In this document: positions 45,975 through 55,196 of the stretch, piece by piece
Layout: the number at the start of each line of letters is the position of its first letter
Numbering within the stretch: position 1 is the stretch's first letter
Source: Mycolicibacter nonchromogenicus
GTDB taxonomy: Bacteria; Actinomycetota; Actinomycetes; Mycobacteriales; Mycobacteriaceae
DNA: 64,000 nucleotides
Assembly: GCF_002101775.1 (NCBI RefSeq)
Contig: NZ_LQPI01000020.1
Span: 21,370-85,369 of the forward strand
Direction: 5' to 3'
Translations under genes and position numbers: made by a program
Notes under the pieces: model-generated
What the model was told of the DNA's origin: nothing
The model's input: the letters and a program-made list of their open reading frames with translations, nothing else
Database searches by the model: none

Positions 45975-46022
45975 CGGTCCCGGGTTGCCTCCGGTCGCCC
46001 TCGGCTGCCCGCGGCTAAGTTT

Positions 46023-46079
46023 GGGTAAACGCTTCAGCAATACCCGTCGTAGCCGACGCAGACCAATTATCGTTTACCC
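46023..46079. promoter_or_regulatory. 9-bp inverted repeat upstream of MFS gene
   Basis: GGGTAAACG (46023-46031) and CGTTTACCC (46071-46079) form exact inverted copies 39 bp apart, starting 78 bp upstream of the predicted start. They could be operator half-sites; no regulator gene is adjacent. Confidence 0.35.
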
Positions 46080-46156
46080 CAGGCGATCCCATGGTGGGCG
46101 AGCCGCCGAGATTCTCATTTCGAGGGGGACGACGTGTGCCCTATCGGCGAGGCGTG

Positions 46157-47545
46157 ATGAGCCTACCGCCGGCCCCGGGCGCGCGAGATGCCTCGCACGA
46201 TGCCCCCAACGATGCCCCGAACGATCAGAACCGCATGCTGCGCAGCGCAATCGCGGCGTCGGCCATCGGCAATGCGACTGAATGGTATGACTACGGCGTC
46301 TACGCCGTCGTGGCGACGTATCTGACCGAGGCGTTCTTTCCCGAGACGCTGGGCAACCTCGGCACCATGCTCGGTTTCGCGGTCTCCTTTGTGCTCCGAC
46401 CGCTGGGCGGCATGGTCTGGGGACCGCTGGGCGACCGGTTCGGGCGCAAGTCGGCTCTGGTCGCCACCATTGCCCTGATCGCGGTGGCGACCACGCTGAT
46501 CGGCGTGTTGCCCACCTACGCCGCGGCGGGGTGGTGGGCCCCGGTGCTGTTGATCGCCCTGCGCGTGGTGCAGGGCTTTTCAACCGGCGGCGAATACGGC
46601 GGCGCGGCCACGTTCATGGCCGAAAGCGCCCCCGACGACAAGCGTGGTACCTACGGCAGCTTCCTGGAGTTCGGTGCCGTCGGCGGCTTCGTCCTGGGCA
46701 GCGCTGTGGTGCTGACGCTGGAGGCGCTGCTCACCCATGAGCAGATGGCGGCCTGGGGCTGGCGGGTGCCGTTCCTGGTGGCCCTGCCGTTGGGTGTGCT
46801 GGGGATAGTCCTGCGCACCCGGATGCCGGAGACGCCGGTGTTCTCCGAGTGTGTGGACCACGACGCGATCACCGGATCGGCGTGGGACCGCCTGGTGGAC
46901 CTGTTGACCCATTACACCCGGCCGGTGGTGGTGGCGTTTGCACTGCTGGCGGTGCTGAACATCATCGACTACACCCTGGTGACCTACCAGCCCACCTATC
47001 TGTATTCCTCCGTCGGCCTCGACGCGAGCAGCCGGACCACGGTGGTGTTGGTGGGGGAGTTGATCACGATGGCCTGCATCCCCTTCGCGGGCGCGTGGTC
47101 GGACCGGATCGGCCGTAAGCCGCTGTGGCGCGCCTCGCTGCTGGGCTTCGCCGTGCTGGCGTTGCCGATGTACTGGCTGATGGGCCAGGGATTCGCCTAC
47201 GCACTGGTGGGTTTCGGGGTGCTCAGTGTGTTGTGTGCCGGGCCGATGGCCACCGTGGCGGCGACGTTCCCGGCGATGTTTCCCACCCAGGTGCGCTATG
47301 CCGGGTTTGCGGTGGCCGACAACGCGGCGGTCGCGATGTTCGGCGGCACCGCGCCGGTGCTGGCCGATGCGGTGATCGAACGCACCGAATGGCAATTGTT
47401 TCCCGCGGCGTATCTGGTGTTCGCCGCGGTGATCGGGTTGGGTGTCTTGCGGTTCCTGCCGGAGACGGCCGGCTACTCCTTGCGTGGCACCGCGGTTCCG
47501 GCTGTACGGGGGAACCTCACCTGGGAGCCGGTCATCGCGAAGTAG
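46157..47545 (+). CDS. MFS metabolite:proton symporter (MHS family)
   Basis: 462 residues with about twelve transmembrane helices. MHS-family features: ATEWYDYGVYAVVATYL in helix 1, GDRFGRKSALVATI in the 2-3 loop, RVVQGFSTGGEYGGAATFMAE in helices 4-5, and SDRIGRKPLW in the second half. Relatives transport alpha-ketoglutarate, citrate, proline/betaine or shikimate; the substrate cannot be told here. ATG 46157 is preferred (GGCGAGG upstream) over ATG 46091, which would add 22 non-hydrophobic residues. Converges on embB through a bidirectional terminator. Confidence 0.85.
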   Translation: MSLPPAPGARDASHDAPNDAPNDQNRMLRSAIAASAIGNATEWYDYGVYAVVATYLTEAFFPETLGNLGTMLGFAVSFVLRPLGGMVWGPLGDRFGRKSALVATIALIAVATTLIGVLPTYAAAGWWAPVLLIALRVVQGFSTGGEYGGAATFMAESAPDDKRGTYGSFLEFGAVGGFVLGSAVVLTLEALLTHEQMAAWGWRVPFLVALPLGVLGIVLRTRMPETPVFSECVDHDAITGSAWDRLVDLLTHYTRPVVVAFALLAVLNIIDYTLVTYQPTYLYSSVGLDASSRTTVVLVGELITMACIPFAGAWSDRIGRKPLWRASLLGFAVLALPMYWLMGQGFAYALVGFGVLSVLCAGPMATVAATFPAMFPTQVRYAGFAVADNAAVAMFGGTAPVLADAVIERTEWQLFPAAYLVFAAVIGLGVLRFLPETAGYSLRGTAVPAVRGNLTWEPVIAK

Positions 47546-47608
47546 GCCGGCGTGGTGGCCGGGCCTGGCGCGTGTCGGTCTACTGGCGCGAGCGTGCGCA
47601 GACTGACG

Positions 47609-47648
47609 CGCGAGCGTGCGTGTCGCGGAGCAGACACGCACGCTCGCG
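47609..47648. terminator. Bidirectional terminator between MFS gene and embB
   Basis: Perfect 16-bp arms (CGCGAGCGTGCGTGTC at 47609-47624, complement at 47633-47648) with an 8-nt loop, between two convergent stop codons. A further partial copy of the arm (GCGCGAGCGTGCGCAGAC) lies just upstream at about 47587-47604. Confidence 0.85.
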
Positions 47649-47657
47649 GTCGATTAG

Positions 47658-50600
47658 TCAGGCCTTGATGCGGATCTCGCCGGGTGACCACCAGCCCGAA
47701 CGCGTCACGCTGCCCAGATCCAACTCTGCGGGCGTGGCCGGCGTGATCACGTCGAACTGACGCAACGAGCCCCAGTCGCGGCCCCAGTCGTGGTTGAGGT
47801 AGGTGGCCATCACATGCGCGCGCAGCAACATGTCGGAGATGCCCAGCAACCCGCCGTTGACGCCGTCCTGCCAGGTGTCGGTGTCCTGCTTCTTGGCGTT
47901 GTAGTCCGGGGTGATCCGGTACTCCGGCACCTCGGTGACACCGTTGGCGTGCAGCATCGGGTGCTGGCACGGGAAGGCCAGGCCCACCGCCCAGTCCAGC
48001 AGCACCGGCTTGTCCGAGCCGATGTACTCCTGGATGGTCTTGACTTCGGGCAGCCGCGGCGGGGTGAACGCGATCCAGTCCCGCGGGTTCAGCGACTTGT
48101 CCACGGCCACAATGCGAACCGCCACGGCGTCGGCGGGAATCGCCGAGCGCGGGTAGCGCAGGTTGCGCCACATCCGCGGCCACTCACCGAACAGGTCGTA
48201 GGGCACCAGCCGTCCGGCGGCCACCGGAACGCCGTCGGGTCCGGGCAGGCCGTATTCCAGCTGCACGTCCTGGCCGGTGGTGTAGCCCTTGAGCACGCTG
48301 TTGCCGGCGATGGTGCCGGCGGCGGTCACCGCCACCAGCGGGTGCGCGTCGTCGGCCGGGGGAAGCGTGTACCAGGCCGAGGTCAGCCGGGACTCCTGCT
48401 GGCCGTCGGTGCTGTAGCTGCCCGCCAACGGAATTCGCGCCGGGTCCAGCCCATAGGGCAGCGGGACGGTCGAGCCGTTGATCCCGGCCTTCTTGAGCTT
48501 CTTCGGGGCGTCCCAGTCGTAGTCGGTGCCGGGTTGGGTGATCGGCATCCGCAGCGACTCGGCGACCACCTTCTCCGGTACCCCGTTGGCGGTGAAGCCC
48601 ACCGGGTTCACCCCGCCCAGCGGGCCGAGTTCGCCGTACTCCCCGGGCAGCGGGGTCAGCGCACCGTCATTGGGATCGGGTTCCACCAGCACGTTGTCGG
48701 CCAGCCCGCAGCCGCCCACGAACGCCCGCACATTGGCCAGGCCGTTGGAGTAGGTCGGGTATTCGCGGATGATCCCGGCCACCATCGAGGCCACGAACAC
48801 GCACACCATGAAGCCCGCCGCCACCGGAACCGGCGCGGCGGTCAGCGCCCGGGCCAGCCGGCCCTCGCCGCGGTCACGCGGCGCGAAGTGCAGCCAGGTC
48901 GCCCACCCGGCCACCAGGGCGAACATCGCGAACAGGATTGTGCTGACGGTGATCCCGCCGATACGCGGCATGTCGGCATTGAACGGCACGCCATAGCTGG
49001 AGACGTACCACCAGCCGTTGGTGGTGGCGAAACACAACGCCAGGATGAACAGCACCGCGGCGGCGAACGCCATTCTGTTGCGCGACCAGCGCACCACTTG
49101 TCGCGAGACCAACACCGTGGTCAGGGCCGCCATCGCGCCGGCCACCGCCGCGAACAGCCCGAAGTGGTGCACCCACTTCGTCGGCGCGAACATCAGCGAG
49201 AACATGGTCGCCAGGATCACGCCCATCAGCCGCCACACCGGGCCGGCGGCCACACCGGCAACACGCTTGCGCCGCAACATGATGAACATCGCGGTGAACA
49301 GGCACAGCGCGCAGATCAGGAAACCGAATCGCCGTGACAGTGAGCCGTCGACGGTCGGCAGGATCAGGTAGTAGTAGCGCAGGTTCTCGGTGTACCAGGC
49401 CTGGCTGGGGCCGATCGCGGTGCGAACCCGGGTGGCCTCCAACACCGCCCGGATGGTCTGGTCGGCGAACACCACCGTCAGGATCACCGCGCCGGCGGCC
49501 AGCAGCGGCGCCACCAGCGGCCAGGTTCCGTGAATGCGGTGACGGCGCACCAGGATTCGCAGCAGCGGTCGGCCGCCGGCCAGCAGCGCGGCCACCGCGA
49601 TCAGCCCGGTGGGCTGGATACCCAGGGTGAACGCGGCGCAGATGATCGCCAGCGCCGCCGGAGTCAGCCGGCTGGAGATGATTGCCCGCTCCACCAGCAC
49701 GTAGGTGATCAGCGAGCCGACCGCGATGATGCCCTCAGGCCGCAGGCCGTTGTTGAACGGCATCCATGCCGCCAGCAGCACCAGACCGGCGGCCCACAGT
49801 GCCGGCTTGCTGGCCGCCACCGCCGGGCCGAATCGGGGCAGCACCTCGCGGCTCAGCAGCAGCCAGCACACCAGCCCGGCGACCAGGTCCGGCAACCGGA
49901 TCCAGATGCTGGCGTCGGACACGTGCGTCATCAGCGCCAGCAGGTTGTAGTACCAGCCGAACGGGTCCTCCGGGCTGCCGAACCAGCGGAAGTAGTTGCT
50001 CATGTAGCCGGCGTGGTCGGCCACCCGCGCCATGCCCAGGATGTAGCCGTCGTCGGAGGAGTTCGCGCCGATCACGTACCAGAGCAGGAAGCCGAACACC
50101 ACCACCACGTCGGCCAGCGAGAAGAACCGCCACCGGCTCGGGATCAGCCGATGCATCCGGTGCCCGTCGAGCCGGTCCAGCCGCCACAGCGCCAGCACCG
50201 CGATCACGGTGGCCAGGATGGCGGCGTAGATCGCGGCCCGTTTGAGCGCCGTCGGCTTGGTGGAGAACCGGGTGTCGATGTCGGCGGTCAGCGACAGGCC
50301 GTCCGGCGCGGGACCCGCCAGGTCGGTGAAGACCCCGACGATCTGCGGGCGCAGGTTCGGGTCGGCCCAGCCGTAGCGCTGGGTGACGCCGCCGATGGTG
50401 GCGTAGGTGCCGGCGTGCGACGACGTGACCTCGATGTCGGTGCAGCCGGGCCCCTCCACCTTGGCCCGCGGTGCGGTGGCCAGCACCACGTTGCGGTCGG
50501 TGACGTCCACCCGCTTCTCGGTGACGGTGATGAACAGCCCGTTGAGTGCGGCGTCCTTGCCCTTGGCCGGGGCGGTCGACAGCAGCGTGCCGCCCTCGGC

Positions 50601-50822
50601 GGGCAACTGGCGCACCAGCGCGCACGGCGCCTTCACCGACATCTCGATCGGGGTCTGCGAGATCAGCGGCGCGGTGACGCTGCCCAGGTCGCCGTGCTGC
50701 GGCCAGTTCAGCGTGGCGGTGGTCTGCACCACCGGCAGCAGCGGGGTGGCCACCGACAGCAGGAAGCCCACCAGGCCGGCGACCACGGCCACCCAGCGGG
50801 TCAGTTTCACCTCACGTGTCAT
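47658..50822 (-). CDS. embB: Arabinosyltransferase EmbB
   Basis: 1054 residues. GT-C enzyme of arabinan branching, target of ethambutol. N-terminal helix and periplasmic domain, about fifteen membrane helices and a C-terminal carbohydrate-binding domain. Catalytic Asp pair in [20 protein letters not shown]. Met264 is the counterpart of M. tuberculosis Met306, and the Ile three residues before it is also the susceptible-type residue. The ATG overlaps the embA stop by 4 bp. Corresponds to Rv3795; the strong hairpin beyond the stop ends the operon. Confidence 0.97.
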   Translation of the reverse strand: MTREVKLTRWVAVVAGLVGFLLSVATPLLPVVQTTATLNWPQHGDLGSVTAPLISQTPIEMSVKAPCALVRQLPAEGGTLLSTAPAKGKDAALNGLFITVTEKRVDVTDRNVVLATAPRAKVEGPGCTDIEVTSSHAGTYATIGGVTQRYGWADPNLRPQIVGVFTDLAGPAPDGLSLTADIDTRFSTKPTALKRAAIYAAILATVIAVLALWRLDRLDGHRMHRLIPSRWRFFSLADVVVVFGFLLWYVIGANSSDDGYILGMARVADHAGYMSNYFRWFGSPEDPFGWYYNLLALMTHVSDASIWIRLPDLVAGLVCWLLLSREVLPRFGPAVAASKPALWAAGLVLLAAWMPFNNGLRPEGIIAVGSLITYVLVERAIISSRLTPAALAIICAAFTLGIQPTGLIAVAALLAGGRPLLRILVRRHRIHGTWPLVAPLLAAGAVILTVVFADQTIRAVLEATRVRTAIGPSQAWYTENLRYYYLILPTVDGSLSRRFGFLICALCLFTAMFIMLRRKRVAGVAAGPVWRLMGVILATMFSLMFAPTKWVHHFGLFAAVAGAMAALTTVLVSRQVVRWSRNRMAFAAAVLFILALCFATTNGWWYVSSYGVPFNADMPRIGGITVSTILFAMFALVAGWATWLHFAPRDRGEGRLARALTAAPVPVAAGFMVCVFVASMVAGIIREYPTYSNGLANVRAFVGGCGLADNVLVEPDPNDGALTPLPGEYGELGPLGGVNPVGFTANGVPEKVVAESLRMPITQPGTDYDWDAPKKLKKAGINGSTVPLPYGLDPARIPLAGSYSTDGQQESRLTSAWYTLPPADDAHPLVAVTAAGTIAGNSVLKGYTTGQDVQLEYGLPGPDGVPVAAGRLVPYDLFGEWPRMWRNLRYPRSAIPADAVAVRIVAVDKSLNPRDWIAFTPPRLPEVKTIQEYIGSDKPVLLDWAVGLAFPCQHPMLHANGVTEVPEYRITPDYNAKKQDTDTWQDGVNGGLLGISDMLLRAHVMATYLNHDWGRDWGSLRQFDVITPATPAELDLGSVTRSGWWSPGEIRIKA

Positions 50823-53800
50823 GGCAGTGCTCGAATCGGTCCGGGCCGGCTCCAGCCGGTAACAGTGACGGTGCCCTCGTCGACGACGGCATCGGGTGCG
50901 TCCTTCGCGGGGATCAGCCGGTGATAGGCCTCGACCGCACCCCAGTCGCGATACCAGTCATCGCGCAGGTAGGTCGGGACGGTGGTGGTCCACAGCATGG
51001 CCTGGGTGATCATGAACGGCCCGCCGTCCTCGGCTGACTGCCACAGGTTCGACGACGCCGCGGTCTGCTTGTGATCCGGCATGATCCGGTACTCCGGCAG
51101 CTCGGCGATGCCCAGGTGCTCGGTGAAGGGCCGCTGGCAGGGGAAGTTCGCCGCGACGGCGATGTCCATCAGCACCGGGGTCTGCGGGCCCATCAACTCG
51201 CTGATGGTCTTGACCACCGGCACCCGCGGCGGGGTGAACGCGATCCATTGCTCGGTCGACAGGTTCGGGTCGTTGGCGACGATGCGCACCACGTCGGTGC
51301 CCGGCGGCGCCCAGGCCAGCGGGAAGCGCAGGTTGCGCCAGGAGTTCTGCGGGCCGATGTCGATGGGCTCCACCTCGTCCTGGGCCGCCACGGTGCCATC
51401 TTCGGCGGTGATGCCCCACTGCAGCTTCAGCGGCTGGCCGTAGTCGAGCTTGCCGTCCTCGCCGTGCGACCAGATCGCGCCGGCGGCGGCGACCACGACG
51501 ATCGGGGCCCGGTCCGCCGACGGTTCGGGCAGCCGGTACCAGACCGAGGTCGCGTGCGCGGCGACCTGCTCCTGGTAGGAGCCCAGTACCGGGGTGATGG
51601 CCGGGTCCAGCCCGAACGGTAGCGCCACCCGGGAGCCGTTCACGCCGTCGGGGGCGTCGTCGGGAATCCGGCCGCCGGCCGTGCCGGCCGCGTCGCTTTG
51701 GTTGGCGCTGGGCTTGTTGGGGGAGGCGTCGGCGTTGGGCACACCCGGCTTGGCGATGACGGCCAGGGATGTCAGGTCGTCGTCGACGGCGTTGGGGTCG
51801 AAGCCGTAGGGGTCGGAGCCGCCGAGCGGGCCGAGCTCGCCGTAGGTCTGGCCCGGAACGGGTTGCAGCAGGCTGGCATTGACGTCGGGCTCGGCCAGCA
51901 CGTCGTCGGCCATGGCGCAGCTGTTCAGTTTGGAGGTGATCGCGTCGACGTTGGCTTTGGCGGTGGTGTAGGCCGGGTAGCGGCCTGCGGCGGCCTTGGC
52001 CATCGATCCGACCATCAGCAGCACCATCAGGCTGGCGACGATCAGCAGTGGGGTGGAGGCCAGGATCCGATTGCGCCGGTTGGGCGTCACCTCGGTGTGC
52101 CCGGCGTAGTCCAGCCGGAAGTGCTGCCAGCCGGCCAGCAGGCCGGTGGCGATCGAGGCCGCCAAGAACATGGACGTCACCGGGCGGCTGGCGATCACCG
52201 GCGGGATGTCGAACCACGGCACCCCGTACCCGCCGACGTAGAACCAGCCGTTGACCCCGGAGGTCGCCACCGCGACCAGGAACAGCAGCGCGGTCACATA
52301 CAGGGTCATGTTGCGTCGGCTGTGCAGCCCGACGCGGGCGAAGGTGAACGCGGTGAGCGCCGCCAGCGCCCCGGCCAGTCCGGCGAACCCGCCGAACTGC
52401 ACGGCCCACTTGGTCGGGGTGAAGGTCAGCAGCAGCAGGCCCACCGCGGTGGACCCGATCAGCCGCCAGGCCGGGCCGCTGGCCACCCCGTTGATCCGGC
52501 CGCGCCGCAGCAGCACCACCAGCATGGCGAACATGCAGAACAGCAGGACCAGCACCGCGAATCGGCGGGTCAGTGAGGCGTCGACGTTCTCCTCGACGGT
52601 CAGGAAGTAGTACCGCAGGAACTCCTGGTACCAGGCGATGGTCGGACCGACCACGTACTTGATGCGGGCCGACTCGGCGACGGCGGCCAGGGTCTGCGAC
52701 CGGCAGATCACCACGGCGATCACCGAGGCAGCCGCGGCCAGCACCGCCAGCGGTGCCAGCAGGCCGTCGGTGGCCCGGCGGCTGCGAATCACGCCCTCGA
52801 TGGCCCGGGAGCCGGTGAGCAGCGGTGCCAGCGCGATCAAGCCGTGCGGAGCCAGGGTGACGGTGAAGACCGCCACCAGCACCGCCAGCGCGGTGGGCAT
52901 CAGGCGGCGGGTGGCGATCGTGTGTTCCACCAACACCCAGACAGCCAAGGTGCCCAGTGCGATCAGCGGCTCGGGGCGCAGGCCGTTGTTGAACGGCAGC
53001 CAGGCCGCGGCGAACATGGCCGCGGCGGTGAACACCGCCACCCGGTTGCCGGACAGCCGGCCCAGCCGGGGCAGGATGCGGCGACTGATGATCAGCCAGC
53101 AGGCCATGCCGGCCAGCGTGGCGGGCAGGCGCATCCATACGCCGGCGGTGCTGACGGTGCTCAAGTGGCCCAGCAGTGCGGGGTACCAGTCGAAGGGGGC
53201 TTCGGTGGTGCCGAAGAACCGGTAGTAGTTCGCCACATAGCCGGCGTGCGCGACGTTGCGGGCCATCGTGAGGTTGTAGCCGTCGTCGCTGGAGATGGCG
53301 CCGATGATGTGCCACAGCGCCAGGGTGCCCAGCACGCCGATGTCGGCGAGCCAGGTGATCGGATTGGCCTTGAGCCACTGGGGCCAGCTGCGTGACGTGC
53401 GGTGGCATTCGCGGCGGTCCAGGACGGCCAGGGCGAGGATCGACGCCAGCACCGCGAGTACGCCCAGCGCCATCACGCCGGTCTTGAGCGTGGTGGGCCG
53501 GCTGATGAATCGGGTATCGACGTCGATGCGGGCGTTCAGGCCCGGCTGCGGGCCGATCTTCAGTTCGGTGAAGACGCCGCCGATCTGCGGCTTGTTCTCC
53601 GGGGGCAGGGTGCCCGCCGCGCCGGGGATGCCGACGAAATCCGCGCCGACTTCGCCGGCGTTGGCCCACAGGTGCAGTTCGCTGCAGTCGGCGATCTTGG
53701 CGCGGGGGGCTGCCGCGGCCACCTGGTCGCGGTACGCCGCGAACACGTCGGTCTTGTTGGCCTGCACGAACAGGCCGTGCGCGGTGGCGTCGACGCCGCC

Positions 53801-54091
53801 GGCCGGCACGGTCGACAGCACCAGGCCGCCCTTCTCGCCCAGGGTGGCCATCGCCGAGCAGGGAATGGTGATGTCCAGGCTGCGGGGCGCACCGGAGACC
53901 AGCGGAGCGGTGATGTCGCTGACGTGGCCGTCGGCGTTGAGGCCCTGCGGCCAGGCGATGGTGGCGGTGGTCTGCTTGACCGGGAGCAGTGGGGTGATGC
54001 CGCACAGCAGCACGCCGGTGACACCGGCCACCACCGCGATCAGCCGGGCGATTCGATGGCGCTGCTTGGGCTGGTCGTAGGTGGAGGACAC
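50819..54091 (-). CDS. embA: Arabinosyltransferase EmbA
   Basis: 1090 residues, matching M. tuberculosis EmbA length (1094). Same GT-C plan as EmbB; catalytic Asp pair in [20 protein letters not shown]. EmbA and EmbB act as a heterodimer building the branched arabinan of arabinogalactan. The GTG at 54091 ([17 protein letters not shown]) is chosen: TAGCAT is 8 nt upstream, and the following residues align with EmbA N-termini. An open frame runs 80 codons further upstream, but it crosses a 39-bp tandem repeat and is not protein-like. Unlike M. tuberculosis, the gene is far from embC. Confidence 0.95.
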   Translation of the reverse strand: MSSTYDQPKQRHRIARLIAVVAGVTGVLLCGITPLLPVKQTTATIAWPQGLNADGHVSDITAPLVSGAPRSLDITIPCSAMATLGEKGGLVLSTVPAGGVDATAHGLFVQANKTDVFAAYRDQVAAAAPRAKIADCSELHLWANAGEVGADFVGIPGAAGTLPPENKPQIGGVFTELKIGPQPGLNARIDVDTRFISRPTTLKTGVMALGVLAVLASILALAVLDRRECHRTSRSWPQWLKANPITWLADIGVLGTLALWHIIGAISSDDGYNLTMARNVAHAGYVANYYRFFGTTEAPFDWYPALLGHLSTVSTAGVWMRLPATLAGMACWLIISRRILPRLGRLSGNRVAVFTAAAMFAAAWLPFNNGLRPEPLIALGTLAVWVLVEHTIATRRLMPTALAVLVAVFTVTLAPHGLIALAPLLTGSRAIEGVIRSRRATDGLLAPLAVLAAAASVIAVVICRSQTLAAVAESARIKYVVGPTIAWYQEFLRYYFLTVEENVDASLTRRFAVLVLLFCMFAMLVVLLRRGRINGVASGPAWRLIGSTAVGLLLLTFTPTKWAVQFGGFAGLAGALAALTAFTFARVGLHSRRNMTLYVTALLFLVAVATSGVNGWFYVGGYGVPWFDIPPVIASRPVTSMFLAASIATGLLAGWQHFRLDYAGHTEVTPNRRNRILASTPLLIVASLMVLLMVGSMAKAAAGRYPAYTTAKANVDAITSKLNSCAMADDVLAEPDVNASLLQPVPGQTYGELGPLGGSDPYGFDPNAVDDDLTSLAVIAKPGVPNADASPNKPSANQSDAAGTAGGRIPDDAPDGVNGSRVALPFGLDPAITPVLGSYQEQVAAHATSVWYRLPEPSADRAPIVVVAAAGAIWSHGEDGKLDYGQPLKLQWGITAEDGTVAAQDEVEPIDIGPQNSWRNLRFPLAWAPPGTDVVRIVANDPNLSTEQWIAFTPPRVPVVKTISELMGPQTPVLMDIAVAANFPCQRPFTEHLGIAELPEYRIMPDHKQTAASSNLWQSAEDGGPFMITQAMLWTTTVPTYLRDDWYRDWGAVEAYHRLIPAKDAPDAVVDEGTVTVTGWSRPGPIRALP

Positions 54092-54099
54092 GAGGCTCG

Positions 54100-54105
54100 A
54101 TGCTA
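54100..54105 (-). promoter_or_regulatory. -10 box, leaderless embA promoter
   Basis: On the minus strand TAGCAT lies 8 nt upstream of the GTG at 54091. M. tuberculosis embA also has its own promoter in the embC-embA gap. Here it would give embAB transcription independent of embC despite the insertion. Confidence 0.6.
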
Positions 54106-54177
54106 TGCGACGGCGGTGGCCGGGCGGGGAACCCATCCCGCCCGTCCCGGAGGGAATCCGGGCCGGTGTCGCGCGGC

Positions 54178-54291
54178 CTGGACATGTGTCGCGTGGGCTG
54201 GCCCTGTGGTGCGCGCCTGGACATGTGTCGCGTGGGCTGCCCTGTGGCGCGTGCCTGGCTCTGCGTCGCGCCGACCCGCCTGTCTCGCGCG
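54178..54291. repeat. 39-bp tandem repeat, about three units
   Basis: Units start at 54178, 54217 and 54255, each beginning CTGG. The first two are near-identical (CTGGACATGTGTCGCGTGGG...), the third is diverged. TGTCGCG-like words recur through the array and beyond. Lies between the embA promoter and the 106-aa gene. Confidence 0.8.
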
Positions 54292-54309
54292 GTTCAGACC
54301 GGTGTGATT

Positions 54310-54331
54310 GTTGCCCGCCTCTGCGCGACAA
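54310..54331. repeat. Inverted repeat, left copy (22 bp)
   Basis: Begins GTTGCCCGCCTCTGCGCGAC and is matched at 21 of 22 positions by the reverse complement of 54971-54992. The two copies bracket 639 bp containing the 106-aa gene and the 16-bp array, as the ends of a small mobile or excisable element might. Confidence 0.8.
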
Positions 54332-54337
54332 CCCACG

Positions 54338-54658
54338 TTATGTCGGGTAGCGGCTGGGATTGGATTGCGCCGCCTCGGCCCGCAGCGCCAGCACCCGCTG
54401 ATGAATGCGGTACTCGGTGCCGCGGGGCGGTGTGCCCGCGGGCCCGTAACGGCCTCGGCCTCGCCGGAACACCCGGCCGCGTTCGCGTTCCCAGCGCAGC
54501 GCGTCCGAGATGGCCTTGGACGGTCGCCCCGCGACGCTGAAGCCGCGCGACTCCAGCTCCGCTGCCAGTTCGCTGATGCTGCAGGTGCCGTGATGGAGCA
54601 GGTAGTGGGTCAGTACGTAGCGCAGTTCGATGCCGCGCAATGCTCTGCGGTTCGTCAT
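54338..54658 (-). CDS. Conserved hypothetical protein, 106 aa, winged-helix-like, within inverted repeats
   Basis: 106 residues starting MTNRRALRGIELRYVLTHYL. The pattern of helix, CSISELAAELESRGFSV, then GRPSKAISDALRWERERGRVFRRGRGRYGPAG looks like a winged helix-turn-helix: two helices, a recognition-type helix and a basic beta hairpin. I recall several paralogues of this family per mycobacterial genome, all without assigned function. The gene lies inside 22-bp inverted repeats between embC and embA, on the same strand. An upstream frame to 54991 only reads through the 16-bp array. Confidence 0.75.
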   Translation of the reverse strand: MTNRRALRGIELRYVLTHYLLHHGTCSISELAAELESRGFSVAGRPSKAISDALRWERERGRVFRRGRGRYGPAGTPPRGTEYRIHQRVLALRAEAAQSNPSRYPT

Positions 54659-54742
54659 GACCGGACCTTGCCACCGGGCACTGACAGGCGTCGCCCGGCG
54701 CCAACCGGGTGATCGGCTTTGGGTGTTGGGTTTCTGACCCAT

Positions 54743-54932
54743 GGGCGCACTGCCCACCGGGGCAATGAGCCACTGGGGCACTGAGCCACTGGGGCACTGA
54801 CCCACTGGGGCGCTGATCCATCGGGGCACTGTCCCACTGGGGGCACTGTCCCACTGGGGCTGATCCATCGGGGCGCTGACCCCTGGCGCACTGTCCCACC
54901 GGGCGCTGATCCACAGGGGCCACTGATCCACA
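54743..54932. repeat. Degenerate 16-bp tandem array, twelve units
   Basis: Twelve back-to-back units of 14-17 bp, consensus GGGGCACTGACCCACT, starting at 54743, 54759, 54775, 54791, 54807, 54823, 54839, 54856, 54870, 54885, 54901 and 54916. Unit length is not a multiple of three and varies, so the array is not coding. Resembles a minisatellite (VNTR). Confidence 0.9.
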
Positions 54933-54970
54933 GGCCCGCCTCCCTGTCGCGTCGGCCCGACCGAGGGCAT

Positions 54971-54992
54971 TTGTCGCGCAAAGGCGGGCAAC
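54971..54992. repeat. Inverted repeat, right copy (22 bp)
   Basis: Begins TTGTCGCGCAAAGGCGGGCA; reverse complement of 54310-54331 with one mismatch. Confidence 0.8.
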
Positions 54993-55075
54993 TCTCACAT
55001 ACCTCGACTACGGGGGCGGGTGGGGAGCCCGTGGCGGGAGGGGTCTCCGTGAAGGATGCGGCAAGTGAGGTCGGT

Positions 55076-55134
55076 GCCGACGGGGCGACGCCGACGGGGC
55101 GACGCTGCCGACGGGGCGACGCCGACGGGGCGAC
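55076..55134. repeat. 14-bp tandem repeat, four units
   Basis: GCCGACGGGGCGAC occurs exactly at 55076-55089, 55090-55103, 55107-55120 and 55121-55134, with a 3-bp interruption in the middle. It lies about 60 bp beyond the embC stop. Confidence 0.9.
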
Positions 55135-55196
55135 GATGTCGTAGCGACCGCTGCTGGCCCCCGCTGCGGCCCGTGCCGGAAAGCGAAACCGGTAGA

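Larger units (their letters stand above)
54659..55196. other. Repeat-rich embC-embA spacer, no gene
   Basis: 538 bp without a credible gene. It contains the 16-bp array (54743-54932), the right 22-bp inverted repeat (54971-54992) and a 14-bp tandem repeat (55076-55134). Confidence 0.7.

Noticed and set aside
54092..54331. N-terminal extension of EmbA by 80 codons
   Set aside because: It translates the 39-bp tandem repeat and the inverted repeat into low-complexity sequence, and a -10 box lies directly before the GTG at 54091.
54743..54932. CRISPR array
   Set aside because: Units are contiguous, 14-17 bp, without unique spacers, and no cas genes are present.
54659..54998. Pro/Gln/Ser-rich protein read through the 16-bp array
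   Set aside because: Repeat units vary in length and are not multiples of three, so the frame changes from unit to unit; no ribosome-binding site.
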